Assembly (NCBI RefSeq): GCF_030409945.1
Contig: NZ_JAUFQV010000011.1
Coordinates: 248,001 to 312,000 of the forward strand
DNA: 64,000 bases
Source of the DNA: Vibrio tapetis subsp. quintayensis
Lineage (GTDB): Bacteria > Pseudomonadota > Gammaproteobacteria > Enterobacterales > Vibrionaceae
Direction of reading: 5' to 3'
Shown here piece after piece: positions 9,526 to 20,400 of this stretch. The notes under the pieces are model-generated. The model was not told the origin of the DNA, searched no databases, and saw only the letters and a program-made list of their open reading frames with translations. Within the stretch, counting starts at the first letter, position 1; each line of letters opens with the position of its first letter. The translations under genes were made by a program, and so were the position numbers.

Positions 9526-11241
9526 TTACGCCGTTTGTACGTCTTCTCGCAAACCCGTGAATTCAGGCATTAGAGAAATTAACTGCTTACTGTACTCATG
9601 CTGTGGGTCAGTAAACAATTGCTCGGTTGGGGCAACTTCTAATAACGTGCCCATCTGCATCACGCCAATACGGTCACACATTTGACGAATGACAGGTAAA
9701 TCGTGACTGATAAACAACATGGTTAAGTTCAGCTCGTCTTGAAGATCTTTTAATAGGTTCAAAATCTGAGCTTGAACAGATACATCCAATGCCGATGTTG
9801 GTTCATCACAAATCAATAAACGAGGCCTTGTTGCCAAAGCTCGTGCGATAGAAATACGTTGACGCTGACCACCTGAAAATTCATGTGGGTACTTCAAACC
9901 AGCCATCACCCCTAAACCAACGTGATCAAGCAAATCGTTCACAATAGTGCGCGTTTCTGCTTCATTGGCAGTGAGTTTATGGAATCGAATTGGTTCTGCA
10001 ATGATGTCGAAGATTTTCATTCGAGGGTTCATTGAGGTATACGGGTTCTGGAACACCATCTGCATTTGGCGACGCATAGGACGACGCTCTTTTTCAGATT
10101 TCAGGGAAGTTAAATCAACACTTTCAAACGAAACTGTTCCTGAATCTGGTGCATATAAACCAGCTATAATGCGAGCAATGGTCGATTTACCAGAACCTGA
10201 TTCACCAACCAAACCAAAGGTTTCACCCTCATTAACTTCAAAACTAACGTTATTAGACGCTTGCACGTATTCACGGCGGCTTTCAAACAAAGAATCTTTA
10301 GTTATAAAACGTAGGTTAACGTTTTGGACATCAAGTAGCGGGCCTTCATATTCACGCTGATCTTGGCTTTGACCCAACCAATGGTTCTTAATATCTAGTT
10401 GCTTTAGTTCTTCAGCTTCTTCGATATAACTTACTAGTGGGAAGCGTCCTAATTTAACGTCAGAGCGAGGAACCGCTGAGATCAAGCTACGGGTATAGGA
10501 ATGATCAGGGTCACCCAGTACTTTCTTCGTTGGACCAATTTCGACTAGATCACCACGGTACATTACTGCTACACGGTCTGTGACATTAGATACCACACCC
10601 ATATCGTGAGTAACCAACATACAGCCGACGTTTTTCTCGATACACAAATCGCGGATAAGAGTCAGGATTTGGTCTTGAATGGATACATCAAGTGCTGTAG
10701 TGGGTTCATCTGCGATGATTAACTCTGGTTCACCAGCCAACGCGATTGCAATAACCACACGTTGACGCATACCACCAGAAAATTGGTGAGGGTACTGCTT
10801 TAAACGGTTTTCAGGCTGTGGGATCCCGACTTGATTCATCAACGACAGCGATCTTTCGTACGCTTCTTGATCAGAAACCTTCATATTGGCATGAATCGTT
10901 TCTTTCAGTTGATGTTCAACCGTAAATAGCGGGTTGAGTGACGTCATAGGATCTTGGAATATAAATCCAATTTTTGAACCACGTACGCTTCGCATTTGTT
11001 CAGGCGTTAATCCTGAAATTTTTTCGCCATCAAGAAATACGTCGCCATTAACAACTAGCCCTGGTGGGCTTAATAAATCGATGACTGCATTACCTACTGT
11101 TGACTTGCCAGCGCCGGATTCTCCGACCACACCAACAATTTCACCGCGTTCAATATTAAACGACAATGATTTAACAGCAGCATGAACTCCGTGTCGAGAT
11201 GGGTACTCGATACGAAGATCCCTTACTTCTAAAAGTGACAT
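9526..11241 (-). CDS. Fused dual-ATPase subunit of a peptide-type ABC transporter
   Basis: A 572-residue protein with two complete nucleotide-binding domains in tandem. The first has Walker A GESGAGKST, signature FSGGMRQR and Walker B LIIADEPTTALD; the second has GESGSGKST, FSGGQRQR and LLICDEPTSALD. This is the GsiA/YejF-type fusion of what are DppD and DppF elsewhere. ATG 11241 (AGAGG upstream, product MSLLEVRDLRIEY) is preferred over an upstream start whose added residues do not fit the family. It is the first gene of the operon. Confidence 0.92.
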   Translation of the reverse strand: MSLLEVRDLRIEYPSRHGVHAAVKSLSFNIERGEIVGVVGESGAGKSTVGNAVIDLLSPPGLVVNGDVFLDGEKISGLTPEQMRSVRGSKIGFIFQDPMTSLNPLFTVEHQLKETIHANMKVSDQEAYERSLSLMNQVGIPQPENRLKQYPHQFSGGMRQRVVIAIALAGEPELIIADEPTTALDVSIQDQILTLIRDLCIEKNVGCMLVTHDMGVVSNVTDRVAVMYRGDLVEIGPTKKVLGDPDHSYTRSLISAVPRSDVKLGRFPLVSYIEEAEELKQLDIKNHWLGQSQDQREYEGPLLDVQNVNLRFITKDSLFESRREYVQASNNVSFEVNEGETFGLVGESGSGKSTIARIIAGLYAPDSGTVSFESVDLTSLKSEKERRPMRRQMQMVFQNPYTSMNPRMKIFDIIAEPIRFHKLTANEAETRTIVNDLLDHVGLGVMAGLKYPHEFSGGQRQRISIARALATRPRLLICDEPTSALDVSVQAQILNLLKDLQDELNLTMLFISHDLPVIRQMCDRIGVMQMGTLLEVAPTEQLFTDPQHEYSKQLISLMPEFTGLREDVQTA

Positions 11242-11931
11242 TATCAGACCTCTACTGCTCTGGCAGTTTTCTGCCCTGTCTGCAAAATTGATTCCATTCG
11301 ATGTCAGAAACAAGTTTCTGACCAAGATAAGCCAGCTCATAATTTGGCTTATTATTCACAGAAAAGCAACAAACAAAGCATAAAAATGGGCTTGAGAATC
11401 AATTAGAAGCAGATTAAATGCATATTAATTCACTTTTAAAGATTTTTCGTGCATTTTTTGCTCTATCGATCAGTCGAACATTACGCCATCTAACAGCTAA
11501 AAATTAGGCTTTTCTATTACAGAACGGTTCAAAGTACAAATAATCAGCAAGACATAATTATTCAAACTATCAAATTAACAAAACAGAAACATGTGTCATT
11601 TTTAGGTTGATAGGCAGATGTATAAGCTACTAAATTAGCAATTAGGCAGTTTATATAACTAGCAAACAATCGATAGTCACACCATAATATGTAATACCAA
11701 TGTGGTAACAAATTGATGTAGCACGGAAAATGAGTTCTAGCGCACATAGGATAATGATAAAAACCACATTAGTGACTCCCTTTCTCTCGCAATCTCTCTC
11801 AGTCAGTACAATCTCAACACCTTTATATACCAATAAGTAGGTTTGCCGCCGATACCTAACAATAGAGTAAATTATGAGCCAATCGACAGGCTTGATGAGA
11901 GAAGTGAAATCGAACGAGGCTTCAGATACAC
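11242..11931. other. AT-rich intergenic region without a supportable gene
   Basis: About 690 bp between the divergent-looking end of the ABC operon and the tRNA array. Short open frames occur, but none has a convincing start, RBS or composition. It should contain the ABC operon promoter; I could not single out a -35/-10 pair. Confidence 0.5.
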
Positions 11932-11961
11932 AAAAGCCTCATCTAATGATAAGGCTTTTTT
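11932..11961 (-). terminator. Terminator-like hairpin, second copy after tRNA-Pro
   Basis: AAAAGCCT and AAGGCTTTTTT flank CATCTAATGAT. It is a near copy of the hairpin at 12027-12058 and lies beyond a decayed tRNA-Pro end. Confidence 0.6.
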
Positions 11962-11962
11962 A

Positions 11963-12016
11963 GTAGAGGTCGGTGAAGAGCCGACTTTGAATAAGCCGAA
12001 CCCCCGACTCTCGGGT
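11963..12016 (-). pseudogene. Decayed tRNA-Pro 3' end
   Basis: GGTCGGTGAAGAG, then a divergent stretch, then GAACCCCCGA followed by a diverged CTCTCGG. This copies the acceptor and T-arm part of the intact tRNA-Pro at 12063-12139, with an insertion; the anticodon and D-arm regions are absent. Confidence 0.6.
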
Positions 12017-12026
12017 TTTAAATGCA

Positions 12027-12058
12027 AAAAAGCCTCATCTAATGATGAGGCTTTTTTA
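12027..12058 (-). terminator. Terminator of the tRNA operon
   Basis: AAAAAAGCCTCATC and GATGAGGCTTTTTT form a perfect stem directly after the last tRNA-Pro (minus strand). Confidence 0.8.
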
Positions 12059-12062
12059 ATAG

Positions 12063-12139
<77 letters not shown>

Positions 12140-12170
12140 ACAAATTCTGTACTTGGTTCGCTTTCAGTAG

Positions 12171-12235
12171 GGTCAACCCTCTGGTCCGCTATTCCAAGAG
12201 CCGTGATGCGCTATCAAACCACGCTATTCACCGAC
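12171..12235 (-). pseudogene. Scrambled tRNA-Pro remnant
   Basis: Between tRNA-Pro and tRNA-His, pieces such as ACCCTCTGGTCC, GATGCGCTA and CGCTATTCACCGAC match tRNA-Pro but are interrupted by unrelated bases. No cloverleaf can form. It lies where an extra Pro gene would fit in the alternating His-Pro array. Confidence 0.6.
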
Positions 12236-12293
12236 ATAGGTTTTATTCTGAAAAATCAGAAAAGGAAACTAATGGGTTTAGTTACCGAGTTAA

Positions 12294-12370
12294 TGGGGTG
12301 GCTAACGAGATTCGAACTCGCGACCACCGGAATCACAATCCAGGGCTCTACCAACTGAGCTATAGCCACC
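12294..12370 (-). tRNA. tRNA-His (GTG)
   Basis: 77 nt including the extra 5' G and encoded CCA; anticodon loop TTGTGAT (GTG). Practically identical to the copy at 12615-12691. Confidence 0.93.
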
Positions 12371-12413
12371 ACTAACTTTTTACATAACCGCAATTAAGCG
12401 ATTATCGAAATAG

Positions 12414-12490
<77 letters not shown>

Positions 12491-12614
12491 ACAAATTTTT
12501 TAATTTGGTTCACACTAAAAAGAGTTAACTCTTTGGAAATGCTAGTCCAATGTTCCTGAGGAACGTTTCGTTTCGACATTAAATCAAAACTGGAAACAAA
12601 TGTCACCAAAATAA

Positions 12615-12691
12615 TGGGGTGGCTAACGAGATTCGAACTCGCGACCACCGGAATCACAATCCAGGGCTCTACCAACTGAGCTATAGCCACC
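12615..12691 (-). tRNA. tRNA-His (GTG), second copy
   Basis: 77 nt with extra 5' G and CCA; anticodon GTG. It alternates with tRNA-Pro, which indicates duplication of a His-Pro unit. Confidence 0.93.
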
Positions 12692-12739
12692 ATTATGTAT
12701 CTTTTCGCCAATAACTACTTATTTTACTAAGTATCCGGA

Positions 12740-12816
<77 letters not shown>

Positions 12817-13088
12817 ATGCCCTATCGGCGGAGTGGAATAATACGGATATCACACTATGCCGTCTAGTGTTTTTTCAACTTTTTTTACCGTTTGTTGCCT
12901 TTTTCAGCAATTAGGATGTGATAAAGACCTTGTCATGGCGATCTTGTGGTTTCTTGCAACAACTCAACAAGCTATAATCACGCAATATTTACATTGATTT
13001 AACAGGCGTTTTTCTCCTGCTTTATCAAAAATCAACAAATAGTGGTAAACATCGTATTTATCATCGCCCAGGAATGTAAAGTGAGTTT

Positions 13089-13493
13089 ATGGATATGTCT
13101 CGACCAATTTTAAGTCTATTGGCTGCTACCTTAGTTTTTTCTAGTAGCGCATTCGCCACCTCTGTTGACCGTGATGCAATTGAAAAACGCATTCAGCCTG
13201 TCGGTCAGGTTTATTTAGCAGGCAGTGAGCCTGTTGCAGCAGAACCTGCAGGTCCACGCGATGGCGCTACTGTTTACAATACATTTTGTACAGCTTGTCA
13301 CACATCAGGTGTCAGTGGTGCCCCTATCAAGGGTGATGCAGGCCAGTGGGGTTCACGAATCGCACAAGGTCGTGATGTATTGAATAACCACGCTATCAAT
13401 GGCTTTAATGCAATGCCAGCAAAAGGCTCTTGTATGGATTGTTCTGACGATGAAATCATCGCAGCGATCGATCATATGATTGAAGGGCTGTAA
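13089..13493 (+). CDS. Cytochrome c5-family periplasmic c-type cytochrome
   Basis: A 134-residue exported monoheme cytochrome. The signal peptide ends SSSAFA; the heme-binding CTACH is at about residues 63-67, the distal Met ligand is probably in AMPAKG, and a C-terminal CMDC pair is as in cytochrome c5. It probably carries electrons in the periplasm to a terminal oxidase. It has its own terminator and is transcribed towards rep. Confidence 0.88.
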   Translation: MDMSRPILSLLAATLVFSSSAFATSVDRDAIEKRIQPVGQVYLAGSEPVAAEPAGPRDGATVYNTFCTACHTSGVSGAPIKGDAGQWGSRIAQGRDVLNNHAINGFNAMPAKGSCMDCSDDEIIAAIDHMIEGL

Positions 13494-13512
13494 AGGCTAA
13501 GTGCTAAGAATA

Positions 13513-13543
13513 AAAGGCTTGGTTAACCTACCAAGCCTTTTTT
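13513..13543. terminator. Terminator after cytochrome c5
   Basis: AAAGGCTTGG and CCAAGCCTTTTTT form a perfect stem; it may serve both converging genes. Confidence 0.8.
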
Positions 13544-13582
13544 GATCTTTTCTCTATAATATTTCGCTTTTAGGGCTTATCT

Positions 13583-15598
13583 CTACTTCTTAAACATCGC
13601 CCTTATATTGGCAATGTGCGCCTGACCTTTTTCCATTCTTTCTTCCGCCGACTGAGGCTTTTTAGTTGACTCCCATTCAATATCATCTTGCGGAAGTTCG
13701 TCTAAAAATCGACTTTGTTGCGGTTTGATCAGTTCACCATATTGGCGGCGTTCTTTACAGATAGTAAACGTCAGTTCTTTTTGAGCGCGAGTAATGCCTA
13801 CATACATAAGGCGACGCTCTTCTTCTACGTTTTCTTCATCAATGCTGGTCTGGTGAGGCAATATGCCCTCTTCCGCCCCAATCAAATAAACGTAAGGAAA
13901 CTCCAACCCTTTTGATGCGTGCAATGTCATTAACTGTACTTGGTCTGCATCGTCGTCATCTTCGCCACGTTCCATCATGTCTCTGAGGGTGAGCCTTAAC
14001 ACCACTTCTTTCAGCGTTTTTATCTCTTTGTCGTAATTGTCACCTTCAAGGTCGGCCACTATCCAACTGTATAAATCCGACACATTCTTCATGCGCATTT
14101 CAGCCGCTTTAGGGCTAGCTGAAGTTTCATATAGCCAATCTTCGTAATGAATATCACGCACCAAAGAACGTACAGCTTCAACGGTATTACCACGTTCAGC
14201 GTTATCCGAAATCGCGACAATCCAGCGAGTAAAACGTTGCAGGTTTTCTAAACCTCGCCCTGTTAGGGTTTGCTCTAATCCCATCTCAAAGCTGGCTTCA
14301 AACAAGCTTTTACCACGCATATTGGCGTAGCTGCCTAGTTTTTCTAGGGTTACCGGGCCGATCTCACGCCTTGGCGTATTCACTATGCGTAAAAAGGCAT
14401 TATCATCGTCAGGGTTAACTAATACGCGCAAGTAAGCCATGATGTCTTTAATTTCAGACCGAGAGAAAAAAGACGTGCCGCCCGAAATCTTATATGGGAT
14501 GCGGTTTTGCATCAGCGCTTTTTCGATCAAACGAGACTGATGGTTACCACGGTAAAGAATTGAATAGTCTTTATAGTCAGTTCGGTTTAAGAACTTATGC
14601 GCAATCAGTTCACCCGTGACTCTTTCCGCTTCATGCTCTTCATTTTTTGCATGCAACACTTTGAGTTGCTCCCCATCAGGGATTTCTGAAAATAGCCTTT
14701 TTTCATAAACGTGTGGGTTATTGGCAATCAAAATATTAGCAGAACGCAAAATACGACTGGTGGAGCGATAGTTTTGCTCAAGCTTGATCAGTCGTAAGTC
14801 TGGGTAATCTTTACCTAACAAGACTAAGTTTTGCGGTTTGGCACCGCGCCAGGAGTAGATAGACTGGTCATCATCGCCAACCACGGTTAACCGGCCTCGT
14901 TCACCTACGATTAATTTCACCAATTCATATTGGCTGGTGTTGGTATCTTGATATTCATCCACCAGCAGGTAGCGAATACGACTTTGCCAACGCTTACGAA
15001 CTTCTTCATTGTTTCGCAGTAGTAATACTGGCAGTGAAATCAAATCATCAAAATCCAGTGCGTTATAGGCTTTCATTTGCTTAAGGTACATTTCATAACA
15101 AAAGGCAAATAACTGGTCTTGCTCGCCTTTCGCTTGTCCTTTCACCTGTTCCGCCGTCAACATGTCATTTTTCCAATTGGAAATACTGCTCATTAAGGCC
15201 TTTAACAGATCTTTATCGCCATCAAGTTGGGTTTCTGTTAACTCTTTGAGTAACGCCATTTGGTCTTGGTCATCAAATAACGAAAAGCCAGCCTTTAGCC
15301 CCAGTGTTTTGTATTCTTTGCGGATGATGTTCAAGCCTAATGTATGAAAGGTTGAAACCATCAAGCCTTTAGATTCTTGTTTCCCCAGCGTTTGCCCCAC
15401 CCGCTCTTTCATTTCTCGTGAGGCTTTATTGGTAAAGGTTACCGCTGCAATATTACGAGCTTTATAGCCACATTGCTGAACCAAGTAAGCGATCTTATTG
15501 GTAATAACACGGGTTTTACCCGAGCCTGCGCCAGCCAGTACTAGGCAGGGCCCAGACACAAATTTTACCGCTTCGTCTTGTCTTGGGTTCAGCTTCAT
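13583..15598 (-). CDS. rep: ATP-dependent DNA helicase Rep
   Basis: A 671-residue SF1A helicase, close to the 673 residues of E. coli Rep. ATG 15598 gives [14 protein letters not shown], the family start; a longer frame to 15679 adds unrelated residues. Motif I is AGAGSGKTR, motif [10 protein letters not shown], motif [16 protein letters not shown], motif IV LEQNYRS and motif VI VGITRAQ. Rep removes proteins from DNA ahead of the replication fork and helps restart. The paralogue UvrD is encoded at 21062-23233. Confidence 0.93.
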   Translation of the reverse strand: MKLNPRQDEAVKFVSGPCLVLAGAGSGKTRVITNKIAYLVQQCGYKARNIAAVTFTNKASREMKERVGQTLGKQESKGLMVSTFHTLGLNIIRKEYKTLGLKAGFSLFDDQDQMALLKELTETQLDGDKDLLKALMSSISNWKNDMLTAEQVKGQAKGEQDQLFAFCYEMYLKQMKAYNALDFDDLISLPVLLLRNNEEVRKRWQSRIRYLLVDEYQDTNTSQYELVKLIVGERGRLTVVGDDDQSIYSWRGAKPQNLVLLGKDYPDLRLIKLEQNYRSTSRILRSANILIANNPHVYEKRLFSEIPDGEQLKVLHAKNEEHEAERVTGELIAHKFLNRTDYKDYSILYRGNHQSRLIEKALMQNRIPYKISGGTSFFSRSEIKDIMAYLRVLVNPDDDNAFLRIVNTPRREIGPVTLEKLGSYANMRGKSLFEASFEMGLEQTLTGRGLENLQRFTRWIVAISDNAERGNTVEAVRSLVRDIHYEDWLYETSASPKAAEMRMKNVSDLYSWIVADLEGDNYDKEIKTLKEVVLRLTLRDMMERGEDDDDADQVQLMTLHASKGLEFPYVYLIGAEEGILPHQTSIDEENVEEERRLMYVGITRAQKELTFTICKERRQYGELIKPQQSRFLDELPQDDIEWESTKKPQSAEERMEKGQAHIANIRAMFKK

Positions 15599-15737
15599 TT
15601 TGCACTCTAAAAGGTTCTCATTATTCGGGCTATATAATAGACGTGCTAAGGTTTGAAAGCTATGTCCAATCCATTGCATGAAAAAAGATCCACTAATTTG
15701 TTATTTTTTGTTGCACAAGAGGGCAGCAAGTGATCTA

Positions 15738-15761
15738 TAATGAATGAACGTTCATTCATTA
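15738..15761. promoter_or_regulatory. TetR-type operator overlapping the -10 of the efflux operon
   Basis: A 24-bp perfect palindrome centred on TGAATGAACGTTCATTCA lies 13 bp before the regulator's start codon. Its left edge overlaps TATAAT (15736-15741), and TTGCAC at 15711 is a possible -35 with a long 19-nt spacer. Binding here would control the regulator and both efflux genes together. Confidence 0.75.
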
Positions 15762-15773
15762 ATAGGTGTCTAC

Positions 15774-16355
15774 ATGAGTATCAACACTGAACAGGATAAA
15801 CGCGAAAAGATTCTAAATGCAACGGAAGCAGTGCTGGCTGAAGAAGGATTCCAAGGCATTTCCATGCAGAAAATCGCAAAGGAAGCAGGGGTAGCCGCAG
15901 GAACGATTTATCGATATTTCGAAGATAAAGATCACCTGCTAAAAGAGATTCGCTTTCGAGTCACCAAACGAATTGCTGATCATCTGCAAGCCAACGTGAG
16001 CGAAACAATGCCGATAGAAGAGCGCTATCAGGTGATGTGGCTAAACTTATGGAATCTGGCCCGCGACAACTGTTTATTGCTCAGCAATCGAGTGCAATAC
16101 GACTCACTGCCAAAGCCCTCAAGCTCAGAGGAATGGCAACAAGAAAGAGAGATGTTTCATAAAGTAGAGCTGACTTTCAACCAAGGTAAAGAGTCTGGCC
16201 TATTTAAACCTCTCGATAACAGAATTTTATTTGGCTTAAGCCTAGAAGTCGGTGTGACATTAGCGCGCAAACACTCTCTAGGAATCATTCACATTGACGA
16301 CGAAACCCTTGATGCCGCGATTGCTGCAAGCTGGGACGCTATTATTCAACATTAA
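15774..16355 (+). CDS. vexR: TetR-family regulator of the efflux operon (VexR-like)
   Basis: A 193-residue regulator starting at ATG 15774. The N-terminal helix-turn-helix is GISMQKIAKEAGVAAGTIYRYFEDKDHLL. It is first in an operon with a membrane-fusion protein and an RND pump, the arrangement of V. cholerae vexRAB, and the rep neighbour also fits my memory of that locus. A perfect palindrome covers its promoter. In V. cholerae VexR is reported to activate vexRAB, so repression should not be assumed. The symbol rests on synteny and family. Confidence 0.75.
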   Translation: MSINTEQDKREKILNATEAVLAEEGFQGISMQKIAKEAGVAAGTIYRYFEDKDHLLKEIRFRVTKRIADHLQANVSETMPIEERYQVMWLNLWNLARDNCLLLSNRVQYDSLPKPSSSEEWQQEREMFHKVELTFNQGKESGLFKPLDNRILFGLSLEVGVTLARKHSLGIIHIDDETLDAAIAASWDAIIQH

Positions 16356-16373
16356 CTTGGAGTTCTAAACAGA

Positions 16374-17480
16374 ATGAAAAAGTGGACATTTTTTATGTTA
16401 CTTATCGCGATACTGCTTTTCGGTAGCGTAATAGGTTTTAATCTTTTCAAGCAGCAGAAAATTGCTGAGTATCTTGCGAATCGCCCGGAAGCTGAATTCC
16501 CAGTGACGGCTCAAGAAGTAGTTTCTATTGACTGGGTTCCAAACATTGAAGCAATTGGCTTTATCGAACCTAACCAAGGTGTGACTTTAACAACAGAAAC
16601 CAGCGGTGTTATCAAAAGCATTGATTTTGAATCTGGTGTTGCGGTTAAAAAAGGGCAAGTTTTAGTGGCATTGGATTCTGCTGTTGAACGTGCGAATCTA
16701 AAAAGTACTCAAGCTCGCCTACCAGCTGCAGAAGCCAAATTCAAACGTTACGAAGGCCTGTACAAAAAAGGTTCTGTTTCAAAAGAATCGTTTGACGAAG
16801 CAAAAGCGGCTTACTTTTCTTTAGAAGCTGAAATCGAGAGCTCTAAAGCCTCGATTGCTCGCCGTACCTTGAAGGCACCGTTTGATGGTGTGGTTGGTAT
16901 TCGTAATGTGTACCTAGGTCAGTATCTTCAACCTAGTACCGAGATTGTTCGCCTTGAAGACACCAGCGTAATGCGTTTGCGCTTCACGGTTCCTCAAACG
17001 GATATTCCACGTATTCACATTGACCAAAAAATCAAAATTTCAGTGGATGCCTACCCTGAAGATAGCTTCGAAGGCACCATCAGTGCCATTGAGCCTGCGG
17101 TAAGCGTTCAAAGCGGCCTAGTACAAGTTCAAGCTGATATTCCTAACAATGATGGTCAATTACGTAGCGGTATGTTCGCTCGTGCTAACATCATTTTACC
17201 AGCAATCACCGGCCAAGTAACACTGCCACAAACCGCCATTACCTTCACATTATACGGCGACAGCGTGTATGTCATTACTGAAGAAGATGGTCAGAAACGC
17301 GTTAAGCAGCGTGTAGTAAAAGTGGGCGAACGCAAAGCGGATATTGCTCACGTAATAGAAGGCGTTGAGCCTGGTGATTTAGTGGTTACGACTGGTCAAG
17401 TTCGTCTAAGTAATGATGCAAAAGTACGCATTGTTGAAAATGACGCAACAACACCACCAGCCGAAACACCGATGCTGTAA
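16374..17480 (+). CDS. vexA: RND efflux periplasmic adaptor (membrane fusion protein, VexA-like)
   Basis: A 368-residue protein with an N-terminal membrane anchor, split lipoyl halves (TETSGVIKSIDFESGVAVKKGQVL and TLKAPFDGVVGIRNVYLGQYL), a helical hairpin between them and a C-terminal beta-barrel. It links the inner-membrane pump to a TolC-type outer-membrane channel. It lies 18 bp after the regulator and 11 bp before the pump gene. Confidence 0.88.
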   Translation: MKKWTFFMLLIAILLFGSVIGFNLFKQQKIAEYLANRPEAEFPVTAQEVVSIDWVPNIEAIGFIEPNQGVTLTTETSGVIKSIDFESGVAVKKGQVLVALDSAVERANLKSTQARLPAAEAKFKRYEGLYKKGSVSKESFDEAKAAYFSLEAEIESSKASIARRTLKAPFDGVVGIRNVYLGQYLQPSTEIVRLEDTSVMRLRFTVPQTDIPRIHIDQKIKISVDAYPEDSFEGTISAIEPAVSVQSGLVQVQADIPNNDGQLRSGMFARANIILPAITGQVTLPQTAITFTLYGDSVYVITEEDGQKRVKQRVVKVGERKADIAHVIEGVEPGDLVVTTGQVRLSNDAKVRIVENDATTPPAETPML

Positions 17481-17491
17481 TTGGAGGAAGC

Positions 17492-20400
17492 ATGCGCTTT
17501 ACTGATGTTTTTATTAAGCGTCCAGTTTTAGCGGTATCGATCAGCTTTTTGATTGCCTTGCTTGGTTTCCAAGCGATATTCAAAATGCAGGTCCGTCAAT
17601 ACCCTGAAATGACGAACACAGTGGTTACTGTATCCACTAGCTACTACGGTGCAAGTGCCGACCTGATACAAGGCTTTATAACTCAGCCCTTGGAGCAAGC
17701 CGTCGCACAGGCCGATAATATCGACTTTATGACGTCGCAATCGGTGTTGGGTAAATCCACCATCACAGTGACCATGAAATTGAACACCGACCCAAATGCG
17801 GCATTGGCAGATATACTCGCCAAAACCAACTCGGTTCGGTCTCAGTTACCCAAAGAGTCTGAAGACCCCACGGTAACCATGTCGACCGGTGATTCAACCG
17901 CCGTGCTGTACATCGGCTTCACCAGTGAAGAGTTATCTTCTAGCCAAATCACCGACTACCTTGAGCGTGTAATCAACCCTCAATTGTTCTCGGTAAATGG
18001 CGTATCTAAAATCGATATGTACGGTGGTATGAAATACGCCCTACGTGTGTGGTTAGATCCGGCCAAAATGGCTGCGTTGAAGATGACAGCAACCGACGTG
18101 ATGCAAGTCTTGAACGCCAACAACTTTCAGTCAGCAACGGGTCAGGCAACCGGTGAGTTCGTTCTATATAACGGCAGCGCCGATACACAGATCTCAAATG
18201 TTGCTGAGCTAGAAAAACTGGTGATTAAGAGTGATGTCGGTGAAGTTATTCGTTTAGGTAACATCGCCAAAGTAACACTAGAGAAAAGCCATGATGTTTA
18301 TCGAGCCAGTGCCAACGGTCAAGAAGCCGTGGTTGCTGCAATAAATGGTGCACCTAGTGCCAACCCAATTACCATCGCTAAAGATGTGTTGGATCTTCTT
18401 CCTCAATTGAGAAAGAACTTACCTAGCAATATCAGCATGGAAGTCATGTATGACTCAACGGAAGCCATCAATGAATCTATCAACGAGGTAATCAAAACCA
18501 TCGTTGAAGCGGCATTGATCGTACTGGTGGTGATCACCTTGTTCCTTGGCTCATTCCGCGCCGTTATGATCCCATTGGTGACAATTCCGTTGTCGCTGAT
18601 TGGTGTTGCAATGGTGATGCAAGCCATGGGTTTCTCATGGAACTTAATGACGCTACTGGCCATGGTATTGGCTATCGGCTTGGTAGTAGATGATGCCATC
18701 GTTGTACTTGAGAACGTCGATAGACACATTAAGCTAGGTGAATCACCGTTCCGTGCTGCGGTTATCGGTACTCGAGAAATTGCGGTTCCTGTTATCGCTA
18801 TGACGTTAACACTGGGTGCGGTATATGCGCCTATCGCGTTAATGGGTGGTATTACCGGTTCCCTGTTTAAAGAGTTTGCTCTAACACTTGCAGGGGCGGT
18901 GTTTGTCTCGGGTATTGTTGCATTAACACTATCGCCAATGATGTGTTCGAAAATGCTCAAAGCCAACGAGACACCAAACAAGTTTGAGACTACTGTCCAC
19001 AACTTGCTTGACCGTATGTCTAATGGCTATGAGAGAATGCTTGGTCGCGTCATGCAACGTCGTCCTGTTATCATCGCGTTCGCTATCATCGTGTTTGCTA
19101 GTTTGCCGATGCTGTTTAAGTTCATCCCTAGTGAGCTTGCTCCATCAGAAGATAAAGGTGTGGTAATGCTGATGGGTACTGGCCCGTCAAACGCTAACCT
19201 AGATTACTTGCAAAACACCATGAACCAAGTGAATGCTATTCTGACTGAACAGCCAGAAGTGAAATTTGCTCAAGTGTTTACGGGTGTTCCTGCGTCTAAC
19301 CAAGCCTTTGGTTTGGCTTCTATGGTGCCATGGAGCCAGCGTGAAGCTAGTCAAGCTGAAGTCTCTAAGCGTATTGGTGAATTGGTAAAAGACGTTCCAG
19401 GAATGGCCGTTACCGCTTTCCAAATGCCTGAATTGCCAGGTGCGGGTTCTGGCCTGCCACTGCAGTTTGTTATTACGACACCAAATAGCTTTGAAAGCTT
19501 GTTCCAAATTGCGACCGATATTCTGGCTGACGTTTCAGTTAACCCATTGTTTGTTTACTCAACATTGGATCTTAACTACGACTCCGCAACCATGAAGATC
19601 CATATCGACAAGGACAAAGCGGGTATCTATGGTGTGACCATGCAAGACATCGGTATGACCTTAAGTACCATGATGGCTGATGGTTATGTTAACCGTATCG
19701 ATTTGAATGGTCGTTCTTATGAAGTGATCCCTCAAGTTGAGCGTAAATACCGCCTGAACCCTGAATCCATGAACAACTACTACGTTCGCGCAGCAGATGG
19801 CAATGCGATTCCACTGGGCAGCTTAATTGACATTGAAGTGGTTGCGGAGCCCCGTGCTCTACCTCACTTCAACCAATTAAACTCAGCGAGTATTGGTGCG
19901 GTGCCAAGCCCAGGTGTTGCTATGGGTGATGCCGTTAACTGGTTTGAAGATGTCGCACAAAACAAACTACCATCAGGCTACAACCATGACTACATGGGTG
20001 AAGCAAGACAGTACGTAACAGAAGGTAGCGCGCTATTCGCAACCTTTGGTTTAGCACTAGCGATCATCTTCTTGGTTCTAGCGATTCAATTTGAATCCGT
20101 TCGAGATCCATTGGTTATCATGGTGTCGGTTCCACTGGCGATATGTGGTGCATTGATTTCACTTGCATGGGGCGCAGCCTCAATGAATATCTACTCGCAA
20201 GTGGGCTTGATCACCTTGGTTGGTCTTATCACCAAGCACGGTATTTTGATTTGTGAAGTAGCAAAAGAAGAGCAACTGCATAATAAGAAAGATCGTATTG
20301 CGGCGGTAACGGAAGCGGCGAAGGTTCGTCTGCGTCCTATCCTAATGACTACTGCTGCCATGATTGCAGGTCTGATTCCACTGATGTACGCAACCGGCGC

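Noticed and set aside
12027..12058. CRISPR-like repeat unit with 11932-11961
   Set aside because: Only two copies; each is a tRNA-linked terminator, and there are no spacers of regular length.
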